Shown one piece after another: positions 1 through 9,165 of a stretch of 64,000 nt of DNA. Every line of letters starts with the position of its first letter. Positions within the stretch are counted from its first letter, which is position 1. Source of the stretch: Pleurocapsa minor HA4230-MV1 (GTDB lineage Bacteria; Cyanobacteriota; Cyanobacteriia; Cyanobacteriales; Xenococcaceae); assembly GCA_019359095.1 (NCBI GenBank), contig JAHHHZ010000020.1:62001-126000 (forward strand). Reading direction: 5' to 3'. The notes beneath the pieces were generated by a model, which was given only the letters and a program-made list of their open reading frames with translations, did not search any database and had not been told where the DNA came from. A program made the translations under genes and the position numbers.

Positions 1-954
1 GATCGCTTGGTCATTAACTGTTGGGGGATACAATTGCCAGTGAGCGAGTTCATATTCTGCGCCATGCATCTGACATACGCCAGCAATAATGGCTTTTAGT
101 CTCTCTCTGATTAAGCTTTCTAGTTCAGGATTAAAATAGCGAATTGTACCACTGAGCTTCGCCGTATCCGCAATCACATTTAAAGCTGTTCCCGCCTGAA
201 ATTCTCCTACCGTTACCACCGCAGCATCCAAAGGTTTAACGTTACGGGACACGATCGTTTGCAGTGCATTCACAATTTGACTGGCAACGACAATCGAGTC
301 TACGGTTTGATCTGGCATCGCTCCATGACCACCTTTTCCCAAAATAGAAGCCCGAAAACATTCTACCGCAGCCATTAATGCCCCAGGACGAACTCCTACT
401 GTTCCCAAAGGTAAGTTATTCCAAAGATGTAGGCCAATAATCGCATCAACGTCTGGGTTGCGTAATACTCCCGCCTCAATCATCGGTTTCGCCCCGCCTG
501 GCCCTTCTTCAGCAGGCTGGAAGATGATTTTTACCGTTCCCTGCCAGCGATCGCGGTATTGTTGAAGATAATAGGCTGTCCCTAAAGCGATCGCTGTATG
601 TCCATCATGACCGCAAGCGTGCATCTTACCTTTATGTTGCGACTTGTAAGATACCTCGTTGGCTTCTTGAATTGGCAAAGCATCCATATCCGCACGAATA
701 GCTAAGACCTTGCCTGGGCGATCGCTTTCAATCACGGCAACAACACCTGTTTTGGCAATTCCCCCTTGGTATGGAATATTCCATTCCTGAAGCTTTTGCT
801 GAATAAACTCGGAGGTCATCTGTTCCTCAAAAGCTATTTCTGGCTTCTGATGTAACTTGCGTCGCCACTCGACTAGGCTAGACTGTAACTTGCTTATTTC
901 AGGACGAATTTGACTAAAATCAATTGATTTGGCTGATTTAACCGTAAAAACCAT
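1..954 (-). CDS. M20-family N-acyl-amino-acid amidohydrolase (C-terminus cut by window edge)
   Basis: The frame opens at an ATG at 954 and stays open to base 1, giving 318 residues with no stop, so the C-terminus lies outside the window. The translation has the M20D metal-binding signature HACGHDGHT and the downstream EEGPGG motif holding the catalytic Glu. A dimerisation lid region follows (GHGAMPDQTVDSI). Family members remove acyl groups from N-acyl amino acids, hippurate or IAA conjugates using two metal ions in the cytoplasm; the substrate cannot be read from sequence. It begins with MVFTVKSAKSIDF and I see no signal peptide. The family is certain, the exact substrate is not. Confidence 0.93.
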   Translation of the reverse strand, partial: MVFTVKSAKSIDFSQIRPEISKLQSSLVEWRRKLHQKPEIAFEEQMTSEFIQQKLQEWNIPYQGGIAKTGVVAVIESDRPGKVLAIRADMDALPIQEANEVSYKSQHKGKMHACGHDGHTAIALGTAYYLQQYRDRWQGTVKIIFQPAEEGPGGAKPMIEAGVLRNPDVDAIIGLHLWNNLPLGTVGVRPGALMAAVECFRASILGKGGHGAMPDQTVDSIVVASQIVNALQTIVSRNVKPLDAAVVTVGEFQAGTALNVIADTAKLSGTIRYFNPELESLIRERLKAIIAGVCQMHGAEYELAHWQLYPPTVNDQAI

Positions 955-1062
955 ATCTTCTAAAGTTGCCGATTAAAAACTAGTTTTTTAGTTTTTATCT
1001 GAGTTCTTATTGACTAAATAATACTAATTATAGAAAAAATGCTGGCTTAAAAAAATTAAAAT

Positions 1063-1269
1063 CTAGTATTGAGGATGCTTATCAAAATCAAAAGCAATTT
1101 CTATGGCGTTGCGTCCCTTGATATTTGCTTCTTCTGCGGTCAAAAAAATGTTATCAAAGTTAAAAGCAATTCCTGAAGAGTCAATAATGCTGAAACGATA
1201 TAGTTGATCGGACGAGCGATAAACGATTAATGTATAGCCGTCGATACCGATTATATTTTGAATTTTCAT
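1063..1269 (-). CDS. Small conserved hypothetical protein (68 aa)
   Basis: A 68-residue acidic protein without membrane segments. A clear Shine-Dalgarno (AAGGAG) lies about 6 bases before the ATG, which supports real translation. It begins MKIQNIIGIDGYTLIVYR and ends DFDKHPQY; alternating hydrophobic and polar residues in the first half suggest a small beta-rich fold. It is separated by about 110 bp from the amidohydrolase downstream on the same strand. I do not recognise a domain and assign no function. Confidence 0.7.
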   Translation of the reverse strand: MKIQNIIGIDGYTLIVYRSSDQLYRFSIIDSSGIAFNFDNIFLTAEEANIKGRNAIEIAFDFDKHPQY

Positions 1270-2396
1270 GGGGGACTCCTTGAAGGGGATAAATTGTTAA
1301 AGTTGTTATCGATCAAACGCTGACTGCCTGACACAAGTACCTTAAATCTTTACTATGTATAGATTTTGTTTTTCATGCACAAAGGCTATTTTGTTATTAT
1401 GCGATTGCTTAAAAGCATTGATGGATTGTACTTTTAAAATCCAATTTTTACGAAAATGCTATGGTTGACATAAATGTGCCAGGTAGCCAGGATTGCGATA
1501 GCTTAATTCATAATTCAATTAATATTTCAGTTCTGTCAACAATCAAAAGGTAGATATTTCATTTAAATTTTATTAGCTAAAACTCAAATTTTACTGTACC
1601 TTATAATTTATATTAAGCTCTTTATTCAGGCTAAAATCAACCGTATTATTACTTATTTATATTTACTTAAGCTTTTAATTAGGTATTTTTTCTGATCGCA
1701 CCTTAAATTGTTAAAAATAGCTGGAGCGATCGCCTGTTTTAAGCTGAAAAATCAAGCCAAAGTTTTTCAAGAGATTTTGCCTGGATTATTGAACCAATCA
1801 ATAAGTATAGCGGTGATAGTGCATCGTTAAACAAAATAGAAATAAAAATAGCGATAAAAATAGTTTTGGGGGGTAATAAGCTGTTCTAGCAACGATTTCA
1901 CAGTTTATTTATTTTTATTTATTTTGGTCATTTTTGTACATTAGACAAAAGCCCTAAAGTATTTGCGAAGCTTATCCTTTAGTGAATCCTTTAGGGCAAA
2001 TGCGACACGAAGTTAGTCCTTTAGGGCTTTAGCATAAACGATCGCTCTGTCTTTAGGAAGCACTTCACTTTTTCATACCTCAGATTGTTGGATTTTATCA
2101 AGTGCGAAAAACCTCAAAAAAACGCCTTTTTATTAATAAGTAAAACTACTTACTTGCATCACTAAAATTCTCCCGTCTTTGAAGAGTGAGGTTTAAAGCT
2201 ATATGCCCTTGTCTATCACGTACGACGCGATCCTAAACGATATACATGCGGATATACCCTTTAGGGTTCTTTACTACTTGGTTTTCATCGACTCATTGGT
2301 GTCATGAATTAATTTTCTTTCTATTCGCCTGATGGCTAAATTCTGTTTCTACTACTCTTTAATCTAGAAAAGTGACAAAAGAGGGCTAACTATGAA
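1270..2396. other. Long intergenic spacer
   Basis: About 1.1 kb without a convincing gene on either strand: AT-rich, with stops in all frames and no recognisable protein motif. It holds one dispersed repeat (1951-2040) and HIP1-like octamers. A TTGACA at 1464 resembles a -35 box, but no matching -10 at 16-18 bp was found. I see no tRNA or other RNA gene. Confidence 0.5.
1951..2040. repeat. Dispersed TCCTTTAGGA-type repeat, copy 1
   Basis: This segment contains GCCCTAAAG, TTTGCGAAGCTTATCCTTTAG, and TAGTCCTTTAGGGCTTTAGCAT in order. The same words in the same or reversed order occur near 10252 and 23222, and in a shorter form near 53011, so it belongs to a short intergenic family. The CTAAAG/CTTTAG ends can pair with each other. 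Confidence 0.65.
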
Positions 2397-3134
2397 CTAA
2401 AACATTGCCTTGATATATTCCCGACGCATAGAGGAAATTGCATCTAAAGGAACACCTTTAGGACATACTGCTGTGCATTCACCATGATTAGAACAGTCGC
2501 CAAAACCTTCTGTTGCCATTTGGGCAGTCATGTTTAATACTCGCTGTTTCCGTTCGGGATCTCCTTGAGGGAGCAAAGCAAGGTGAGCTACTTTAGCTGC
2601 GGTGAATAGAGATGCAGAAGCATTGGGACAGGCTGCAACACAAGCACCACAACCGATACAGGCTGCATAGTCAAAAGCGCGATCGCTATTTTCTTTCGGC
2701 ACAGGTAAGGAATTAGCATCGGGTGCAGCACCAGTATTAACCGAGATATAACCCCCCGCAGCAACAATGCGATCGAATGCCGAACGATCTACTACTAGAT
2801 CTTTGATAACGGGAAAAGCCTTAGCCCGCCAGGGTTCAACGGTCAATGTATCTCCGTCTTGAAAGCTTCTTAAGTGTAGCTGACATACTGCTGTTTGTTT
2901 TTGTGATCCATGAGCTACCCCGTTAATCATCATGCCACAAGAGCCACAGATACCTTCACCACAATCAGTATCAAAAGCAATAGGTTCTTGATGATCTTTA
3001 ATTAGCTGTTCGTTTAAAACATCCAGCAGTTCGATAAACGACATACTGGGGTGAGCATCAGCTACGGTATATTCTTCTAATTTACCTGCGCTCTCTGGGT
3101 TTGCTTGTCGCCAAATTTTAAGGTTAATTTGCAT
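2397..3134 (-). CDS. sdhB: Succinate dehydrogenase / fumarate reductase iron-sulfur subunit
   Basis: A 245-residue protein with an N-terminal plant-type ferredoxin domain whose [2Fe-2S] cysteines are visible (C58, C63, C66, C84 in CGEGICGSCG...C). A C-terminal bacterial ferredoxin domain carries CIGCGACVAACP and CSNHGECTAVCP for the 4Fe-4S and 3Fe-4S clusters. In respiratory complex II this subunit passes electrons from the flavoprotein to quinone at the membrane. Length and motif spacing suit the short SdhB type without extensions. There is no sdhA or membrane anchor in the window; cyanobacterial sdh genes are usually scattered, so this is not alarming. There is no strong Shine-Dalgarno; the start is chosen from the MQINLKIWRQ N-terminus. 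Confidence 0.93.
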   Translation of the reverse strand: MQINLKIWRQANPESAGKLEEYTVADAHPSMSFIELLDVLNEQLIKDHQEPIAFDTDCGEGICGSCGMMINGVAHGSQKQTAVCQLHLRSFQDGDTLTVEPWRAKAFPVIKDLVVDRSAFDRIVAAGGYISVNTGAAPDANSLPVPKENSDRAFDYAACIGCGACVAACPNASASLFTAAKVAHLALLPQGDPERKQRVLNMTAQMATEGFGDCSNHGECTAVCPKGVPLDAISSMRREYIKAMF

Positions 3135-3262
3135 AAGATTAATTAAATCAGTTATGGATCTTGATCGAGTAAATTAAATTTGACAAAAAAAGCATTTAGT
3201 TTTCTAATGCAGCTTATGAAAGCATTATCATTTTTCAGAAAGGTTTCTGCAAGAGAGAATCA

Positions 3263-4174
3263 ATGAATCAGAAATTTCTATTGTACGAGATTTCCCTCGA
3301 AGCACCTGAAGAGTCCGAAGCAATGGGGACAAAGGAAAAGTTCTGGTTTCATCATGAAGAATTAGGTTGGTGTCTTTATAAAAAAGCTAGACCTCTTACA
3401 GGTGAAAGCTGGTCAGAAAAAATTGCAGCCGAATTGTGTAGGTTGCTTAAGTTGCCTCATGCTCAATACGAACTAGCCTTATACAAGAAACAACATGGAG
3501 TAATATCCCCGTCTTTTTTGCCACTAAACGGTAGTTTGACTACAGGAAATGAAATCCTAGCGCAAATCTTTTTGGATTATCCACAAAATATTAATGATTT
3601 GTCACAGCATACTCTTGTAAATGTTTTCCAAGTTATGAATGAATCAGCGGTTGATTTGCCCTTAAATTGGCAAGCACCATTATCCATAAAAACTGCAATA
3701 GATACTTTCGTAGGATATTTGCTGTTGGATTCTTGGATTGGGAACAGCGATAGACATCATGAGAACTGGGGATTTATTAATCTTAATGGCAAAAGTTATT
3801 TGGCACCTACTTACGATCATGCTTCTAGTCTAGGAAGAAATGAAGCTGACGAAAAACGTCGAAGAAGACTGGAAACTAAAGATCGGGGCTTTTCTGTATC
3901 AGCCTATGCGAATAAATGTAAGTCTTGTTTATATGCTCAATCTGGTAATCGTCAACCATTAAAAACTTTCGATGTCTTTTGTGATGCAGCGAAACTTTAT
4001 CCAAAAGCCGCAAATATTTGGCTAAATAACCTTAAACAAATTACAGCACAAGATACGTTAGTATTATTTGACCTTCTTCCAGATTTATATATCTCCCCAA
4101 CTGCAATCGACTTTGCTCAAAAGATATTAGAAATTAACAAAAACAAATTAATTGATTTTCAGCAAGAACTTTAA
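3263..4174 (+). CDS. HipA-type serine/threonine kinase core (HipT-like)
   Basis: A 303-residue protein with the hallmarks of the HipA kinase C-terminal fold. It has an ATP-binding lysine region (LYKK, K40/K41), a helix-C glutamate (E57 in EKIAAEL), the catalytic motif GNSDRHHENWGF (D163, N168) and the metal-binding APTYD (D185). It lacks the N-terminal subdomain of full HipA; a domain of that type appears to be encoded by the next gene. The stop overlaps the next ATG in TAATG, so the two are translationally coupled. A Shine-Dalgarno AGAGAGAA precedes the ATG. HipA kinases phosphorylate tRNA synthetases or other proteins and act as toxins or signalling enzymes. No HTH antitoxin (HipB) is adjacent. 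The target here is unknown. Confidence 0.85.
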   Translation: MNQKFLLYEISLEAPEESEAMGTKEKFWFHHEELGWCLYKKARPLTGESWSEKIAAELCRLLKLPHAQYELALYKKQHGVISPSFLPLNGSLTTGNEILAQIFLDYPQNINDLSQHTLVNVFQVMNESAVDLPLNWQAPLSIKTAIDTFVGYLLLDSWIGNSDRHHENWGFINLNGKSYLAPTYDHASSLGRNEADEKRRRRLETKDRGFSVSAYANKCKSCLYAQSGNRQPLKTFDVFCDAAKLYPKAANIWLNNLKQITAQDTLVLFDLLPDLYISPTAIDFAQKILEINKNKLIDFQQEL

Positions 4175-4935
4175 TGAGAAAACTTTTTCTAGCATGGCAA
4201 AATCCAGAAACTCGTCGTTGGTTTCCTATCGGACAGTTAACTTTTGATGGAGAAAACTACTATTTTGTCTATACTCATGGAGTAGAACAAGCTCAAGCTG
4301 AATCTAATTTCAGATTATTGCATTCTTACCCAGAGCTAGACCGCATTTACACTTCACCAGAAATTTTTCCTCTATTTTCCAACCGTCTGATGCGGACTTC
4401 TCGTCCAGACTTTGTGAATTATATTGAATCATTGAATTTTCCCCAAGGTGAAACTCATCCTATAACAATTTTGGCTCGTAGTGAGGGAAGAAAAGCTACT
4501 GACACATTTGAAGTTTTTCCTGATCCAGAAAGAAAAGAAGACGGAACATATGAAATTCATTTTTTTGTACGTGGATTACGGTATATGCCTGAAGCGTCTA
4601 TCGAGCGAGTGAACCAGTTACAGCTGAAAGAAGTTTTATATTTAATGCAAGATATTCAAAACACATTTGATTCTAATGCTTTGTTATTACGTACCAAAAA
4701 ATTTCATAACTTGGGATATTGTCCAAGGTATTTGACAGCAGACATTTCTCAGCTTTTGAAGCACAATCCTAGATCTATTTTGGTGGAAGTTGAAAAAGTA
4801 AATCTAGCACCTAATCCGATGCAATTTAGAGTTTTATGTAAGATGCAAATAAAAGTTGAAGATGATTTTAATTTTCTTGCTGGTGAAGAATATCAGCCAA
4901 TTGTAAGTCCATCATTATCCCTAGTCTCAGAGTAA
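4174..4935 (+). CDS. HipA-N-terminal-like plus HIRAN-like domain protein
   Basis: A 253-residue protein. Residues 1 to about 95 have the pattern of the HipA N-terminal subdomain: IGQL, YYFVYTHG, a long linker, then IFPLFSNRLM. Residues about 128-245 resemble a HIRAN domain, with FFVRGLRYM, FDSNALLL and LGYCPRYLTADI, matching the family pattern of a D-x-NA core and a GY-PR strand. HIRAN domains in helicases bind single-stranded DNA 3' ends. The start overlaps the stop of the kinase gene, so the two products likely work together, as HipS and HipT do. Domain calls are by eye; the HIRAN call is firmer than the HipA-N call. Confidence 0.7.
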   Translation: MRKLFLAWQNPETRRWFPIGQLTFDGENYYFVYTHGVEQAQAESNFRLLHSYPELDRIYTSPEIFPLFSNRLMRTSRPDFVNYIESLNFPQGETHPITILARSEGRKATDTFEVFPDPERKEDGTYEIHFFVRGLRYMPEASIERVNQLQLKEVLYLMQDIQNTFDSNALLLRTKKFHNLGYCPRYLTADISQLLKHNPRSILVEVEKVNLAPNPMQFRVLCKMQIKVEDDFNFLAGEEYQPIVSPSLSLVSE

Positions 4936-4945
4936 AAAACGATCG

Positions 4946-7456
4946 CTAATTCAGAATGTCACCCCCCATTAGGCGACGATAACGAATTTCTAATTCCTGT
5001 TTGAGAGACGGAGAATTGACTAATAGCTGATCCGCAGCAATAATTTTCTCGGCGGCTTCTCTGGCTAAATTAAGTACCTCCTGATCTTCAACCAGGCTTG
5101 CTAGGGCAAAATCAGGTAGTCCCGATTGGCGAGTACCTAACACCGCACCAGGGCCTCGAAAGCGCATATCTGCCTCGGAAATAAAGAAACCGTCTTGAGA
5201 CTCTTCTAGTACCGCTAAACGCTGTCTGGCTTCAATATTCTTGGTGCTGCTCATTAAGAAACAATAGGATTTACTATTTCCCCTGCCAACTCGTCCCCGT
5301 AACTGATGCAGTTGTGATAGACCAAAACGTTCAGCATGTTCAATGACCATTACCGTGGCATTGGGGACATCTACTCCCACCTCAATGACTGTCGTGGAAA
5401 CAATAATCTGACATTTGTTATCGCGAAAAGAAGTCAAGGCAATATCTTTATCGGCTGAACTCATACGACCATGTAACAGCGCAATACTAAACTCAGGAAA
5501 GATAACTTCTGATAAACGTTGGTGTTCTTCCGTGGCTGCTTTAAGGTCTAACTTTTCTGATTCTTCTACCAGAGGGAAAATAATATAAGCCTGTCTACCC
5601 TGAGCAATTTCACGACGAATGAGATCGTAGATTTTTTTGCGATCCTTGCCCTGTTTCATCATGGTATCAATCTTCTGTCTACCAGGAGGTAATTCATCAA
5701 TCTGACTAACGTCCAGATCTCCGTGGAGGGTTAAAGCCAAAGTTCGGGGAATCGGTGTCGCCGTCATAGTCAAAACATGGGGAGATTTGCCCTTATTTAA
5801 AAGACGCGCTCTTTGCTGCACTCCGAAACGATGTTGTTCATCAATTACCGCCAAGCCAAGCTGATTAAATTTAACAGGATCTTGGATTAAGGCGTGAGTA
5901 CCCACCAATAAAGGCAATTCGCCATTTTGCAGTTGGGAATGAATCTCGCGACGTTTAGCGGTTTTAGTCGAACCTGTAAGCAACTCTACTGGCAGATGTA
6001 AAAGATTAAACCAAGCTACTAATTTACGATAATGCTGTTCCGCCAGGACTTCTGTTGGTGCCATTAATGCAGCCTGATAACCTGATTGAATTGCCGCCAA
6101 GATCGCATATACTGCCACAATAGTTTTGCCTGAACCGACATCTCCCTGCACTAAACGATTCATCGGCGTATCAGAATTGGCTAAATCCTCGAATATTTCT
6201 TGAACAACTCGCTGTTGAGCATTAGTAAGAACAAAAGGTAAGATGCGATTAAACTGCTCAATTAATTCCCCTTGAGGAACAAAGCTGGCACCCGATTGAT
6301 TTTGCTTGAGTTGCTGACGACGCTGGAGAAAGCCAAGCTGGAGATAGAAAAATTCATCAAATACTAGTCTCCGTCGAGCATGGGCAAGTTCTTCGCTATT
6401 TTCAGGATAATGGAGCCAGGCGATCGCATTTTTTAATTTAATTAAGCCATAGAGATTTCGCAATTCACTCGGCAAAGGATCGGGTAATTGAGCAGCAGCA
6501 GGTAATGCAGCAATCACCGATTTTCTCACAGTATCGGCGGGAACTCCTTCGGTTAAGGGATAGACAGGCAGCAGCCGACCAATTTTAATTGATTCAATAC
6601 TCGCCCCTGCGCCGTCTAAAACTTCAATTTCGGGCTTATCTAAGGTAATGCCGTATTTGTTCTGTTTAACTAATCCTGATGCTGCCACAATCGAACCGAC
6701 AGGATACTGATTTTTATATCTTTCTTGAGAACCCCGATTACTAAATCTCGCCCCCGTTAAAAAGCGATTCAGCTTTAATCTACCCGTAGCATCACTCAAG
6801 ATTAACTCGAAGATCGTCAGTTGCTTATTTCTGGGACTGCTAAAACACTTACAGCTTCTCACTGTGCCAATTACCGTTACCGTCTCTCCAGCTTCCAGAT
6901 GCGTAATCTGCACCTGTCGGGCATAGTCTAGATGATCGCGGGGATAGTAAAACAGGAGATCCCGCACAGTATATAATCCCAAACGCTCTAGATAGTTACT
7001 CCTACGCCCAATATCAATTACCTGACTTAAAGGCTGATCTAAACTAATTTCCTGTGCGGCGGCTTTTGGGTATGAATCTTCACACCCAAAACGCGCCGCC
7101 TTAAAATAAGTCTTTGCTTTAGGGCTACTTAAAGCTGCGGTGCGGGGAGTTTTCGGCGGGGGTGGAGTATTAGGAGTTTCGGCGATCGCTTTTTGCTGTT
7201 GCAGAAAATTACGGGTACTAATCACCAACTGCTTTCTTTGAGTCGAACTTAATTCACTATAACTAGCAAACTTCTGAGCAATATCATGCCACTGAAGCTT
7301 ATCCCCCGTAGCAATATGTCTCGGTGGCTTACCCAAACTCAAGCAGAGAAACTCACTAAAGCGAAATTGATTGCCCACCAAATCTGCATATCCTCTTTCC
7401 GCCTCTACAGATAATGCCTTTTGCAACCTCACCCAATCTAGCTCACTCATGCCCAA
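4946..7456 (-). CDS. recG: ATP-dependent DNA helicase RecG
   Basis: An 836-residue superfamily 2 helicase that remodels stalled forks and Holliday junctions. Visible are a wedge/OB domain (about 160-300), Walker A GDVGSGKT, the DEQH box (VIDEQHRFG), motif III TMTATPIPRT and motif VI QLRGRVGRG. It is about 140 residues longer than E. coli RecG because of an N-terminal extension of about 150 residues, which is usual in cyanobacterial RecG and contains a proline-rich linker (PNTPPPPKTP). It is convergent with the HipA/HIRAN pair and leaves only a 10-base gap at 4936-4945, so no separate terminator is obvious. Confidence 0.97.
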   Translation of the reverse strand: MGMSELDWVRLQKALSVEAERGYADLVGNQFRFSEFLCLSLGKPPRHIATGDKLQWHDIAQKFASYSELSSTQRKQLVISTRNFLQQQKAIAETPNTPPPPKTPRTAALSSPKAKTYFKAARFGCEDSYPKAAAQEISLDQPLSQVIDIGRRSNYLERLGLYTVRDLLFYYPRDHLDYARQVQITHLEAGETVTVIGTVRSCKCFSSPRNKQLTIFELILSDATGRLKLNRFLTGARFSNRGSQERYKNQYPVGSIVAASGLVKQNKYGITLDKPEIEVLDGAGASIESIKIGRLLPVYPLTEGVPADTVRKSVIAALPAAAQLPDPLPSELRNLYGLIKLKNAIAWLHYPENSEELAHARRRLVFDEFFYLQLGFLQRRQQLKQNQSGASFVPQGELIEQFNRILPFVLTNAQQRVVQEIFEDLANSDTPMNRLVQGDVGSGKTIVAVYAILAAIQSGYQAALMAPTEVLAEQHYRKLVAWFNLLHLPVELLTGSTKTAKRREIHSQLQNGELPLLVGTHALIQDPVKFNQLGLAVIDEQHRFGVQQRARLLNKGKSPHVLTMTATPIPRTLALTLHGDLDVSQIDELPPGRQKIDTMMKQGKDRKKIYDLIRREIAQGRQAYIIFPLVEESEKLDLKAATEEHQRLSEVIFPEFSIALLHGRMSSADKDIALTSFRDNKCQIIVSTTVIEVGVDVPNATVMVIEHAERFGLSQLHQLRGRVGRGNSKSYCFLMSSTKNIEARQRLAVLEESQDGFFISEADMRFRGPGAVLGTRQSGLPDFALASLVEDQEVLNLAREAAEKIIAADQLLVNSPSLKQELEIRYRRLMGGDILN

Positions 7457-7566
7457 TCTTTAGCTATTAGTAATTGATATTTTAAATACTATTGGTAGGC
7501 TTGCACAGACAAAATTGTCGAATCCTGGCAGACGCTATCTTTTTGTTATGCTGTTGGCGATCGCTT

Positions 7567-8370
7567 TTACTTAAATGCTTTCACATACAGGTTAATCGAT
7601 TCTTGCCAGACTCCTCGATCTGCAATTAGCCGTTCAACAGCTTTTTTATATTCAGCTTGTAACAATTTCCTTTCCGCTTCTGACAAATTTAGTAAAGGAT
7701 TGCCTCTAGGATAAAATTCTTTTTCTATCTGTGTAAAGCCATAATTATCGTTTATTCTTTCTCTACGAAAAAGATGTTGTTCAATTTCAATATTTTGAAA
7801 ACCAGAATTTTGTAAAAGTTTAGTACATTTTTCTGGAGTCCACAGATGTCTGATAATATGAGGCAAATCGATTCCGAACAAATCCTTACAGACTATAATT
7901 CTTACTTCTGATAAATGAGAACCTTTATCGGAGGAAGTAAAAGCCAAACACCCTCCAGGTTTTAGCCATCGATAGCACTTATTAAGCAGCGCGGGAATAT
8001 CGCTAATAAATACTAGTGCCGAGCAACAGAAAATAAGATCGAATTTCTCATTATTAAAATCAATTAACTCTACATCTGCTTCAATTAATTCTAGATTTTT
8101 TAGATCTTCAGCTTTAATTTTAGCTTTTGCTTGAGCTAACATTTTTGTTGACATATCAACACCAATTACTGACCCTTTTGGTGCGACTACTTTTGCCACA
8201 GGGATTGCTACTAAACCAGTACCAGTAGCCAGATCGAGGATTGTTTGACCTGGTTGTACTTGAACAAAGTCTAATAATCTTTTAGCGTTTTCAGGATGAC
8301 CTTTTCCTTCATAATCATAAGTGGTTCTACTATTAAAAAAATCAATTACTTGTTGCTTATATTTAGTCAT
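7567..8370 (-). CDS. Class I SAM-dependent methyltransferase (UbiE/BioC type)
   Basis: A 267-residue cytoplasmic methyltransferase. SAM motif I is ILDLATGTGLVAIP, the acidic residue ending beta-2 lies in GVDMS, and post-I/II motifs include EADVELIDF and FDLIFCCSALVFI. The C-terminal third is lid-like and gives no substrate clue. Its start lies only 18 bases after the stop of the SDR gene on the same strand, so the two may form an operon. The family is secure, the substrate unknown. Confidence 0.88.
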   Translation of the reverse strand: MTKYKQQVIDFFNSRTTYDYEGKGHPENAKRLLDFVQVQPGQTILDLATGTGLVAIPVAKVVAPKGSVIGVDMSTKMLAQAKAKIKAEDLKNLELIEADVELIDFNNEKFDLIFCCSALVFISDIPALLNKCYRWLKPGGCLAFTSSDKGSHLSEVRIIVCKDLFGIDLPHIIRHLWTPEKCTKLLQNSGFQNIEIEQHLFRRERINDNYGFTQIEKEFYPRGNPLLNLSEAERKLLQAEYKKAVERLIADRGVWQESINLYVKAFK

Positions 8371-8388
8371 TTTGACAAATCACTTTTT

Positions 8389-9135
8389 TTACAAACCTCC
8401 AGCAACATCAATAAACGAACCAGTCGTGTAGGCTGCTTGATCCGACAATAACCACAAAACTGCTTGGGCTACTTCGATCACCTGTCCTCCTCGCTTCATA
8501 GGAATCAATTCCTTGAGTCGCTCAACGCGATCTGGTTCTCCGCCACTGGCATGAATATCAGTGTAAATTAGACCTGGACGAACAGCATTTACCCGAATTC
8601 CCTCCTGAGCAACTTCCTTCGCCAGTCCAATGGTCATGGTATCGATCGCTCCTTTAGAAGCAGCATAATCTATGTAGTTGTTGGGAGAGCCAGTCCGAGC
8701 AGCTCCTGATGAGATATTTACAATTGCGCCTCCAGCACCTCCATGCAAGGTAGACATTCGCTTGATACCCTCTCTGGCACATAAAAAGCTGCCGATGATA
8801 TTCGTCTCAAAAACTCGTTTTAAGCGCTTGGCAGTCATAAATTCCAGTTTCATTTGTGGCTCTAGAATTCCTGCGTTGTTAACCAAAGCTGTTACTCTAC
8901 CTAATTGCTCGTCCGTCTGGTTAAATAGATTGATTACATCATTCTCAGAGGCCACATCTGCCGCAATGGCGATCGCTCTACCACCGAGTTGTTCAATAGA
9001 ATTGACAATTTTATTAGCCGCTTCTTGATTATGCAAATAAGTGAGGCAGACAGCATAACCTTTTTTGGCAGCAAGACTGGCTGTAGCAGCACCAATACCA
9101 CGACTACCCCCTGTAATGATGATGACTTTGTTCAT
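8389..9135 (-). CDS. Short-chain dehydrogenase/reductase (FabG-like)
   Basis: A 248-residue classical SDR. It has the cofactor motif GGSRGIGAAT, NNAGI, the catalytic serine region VNISSGAA, and the YxxxK pair in YIDYAASKGA. The Arg-containing TGxxxGIG-type motif near the N-terminus favours NADP(H). Such enzymes reduce or oxidise keto/hydroxy groups; sugar or 3-oxoacyl substrates are both possible. It sits upstream of the methyltransferase on the same strand, and the coiled-coil gene ends 30 bases before it (9166). Confidence 0.9.
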   Translation of the reverse strand: MNKVIIITGGSRGIGAATASLAAKKGYAVCLTYLHNQEAANKIVNSIEQLGGRAIAIAADVASENDVINLFNQTDEQLGRVTALVNNAGILEPQMKLEFMTAKRLKRVFETNIIGSFLCAREGIKRMSTLHGGAGGAIVNISSGAARTGSPNNYIDYAASKGAIDTMTIGLAKEVAQEGIRVNAVRPGLIYTDIHASGGEPDRVERLKELIPMKRGGQVIEVAQAVLWLLSDQAAYTTGSFIDVAGGL

Positions 9136-9165
9136 TGCAATGGAAACTACTCTGACTTCAAAAAA

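Noticed and set aside
1464-1500. TTGACA as a promoter -35 box
   Set aside because: No plausible -10 hexamer at the right distance and no gene close downstream on that strand.
8678-9028. Plus-strand open frame of 116 codons opposite the SDR gene
   Set aside because: The minus-strand SDR has full family motifs over the same bases; the opposite frame has no motif and reflects codon bias.
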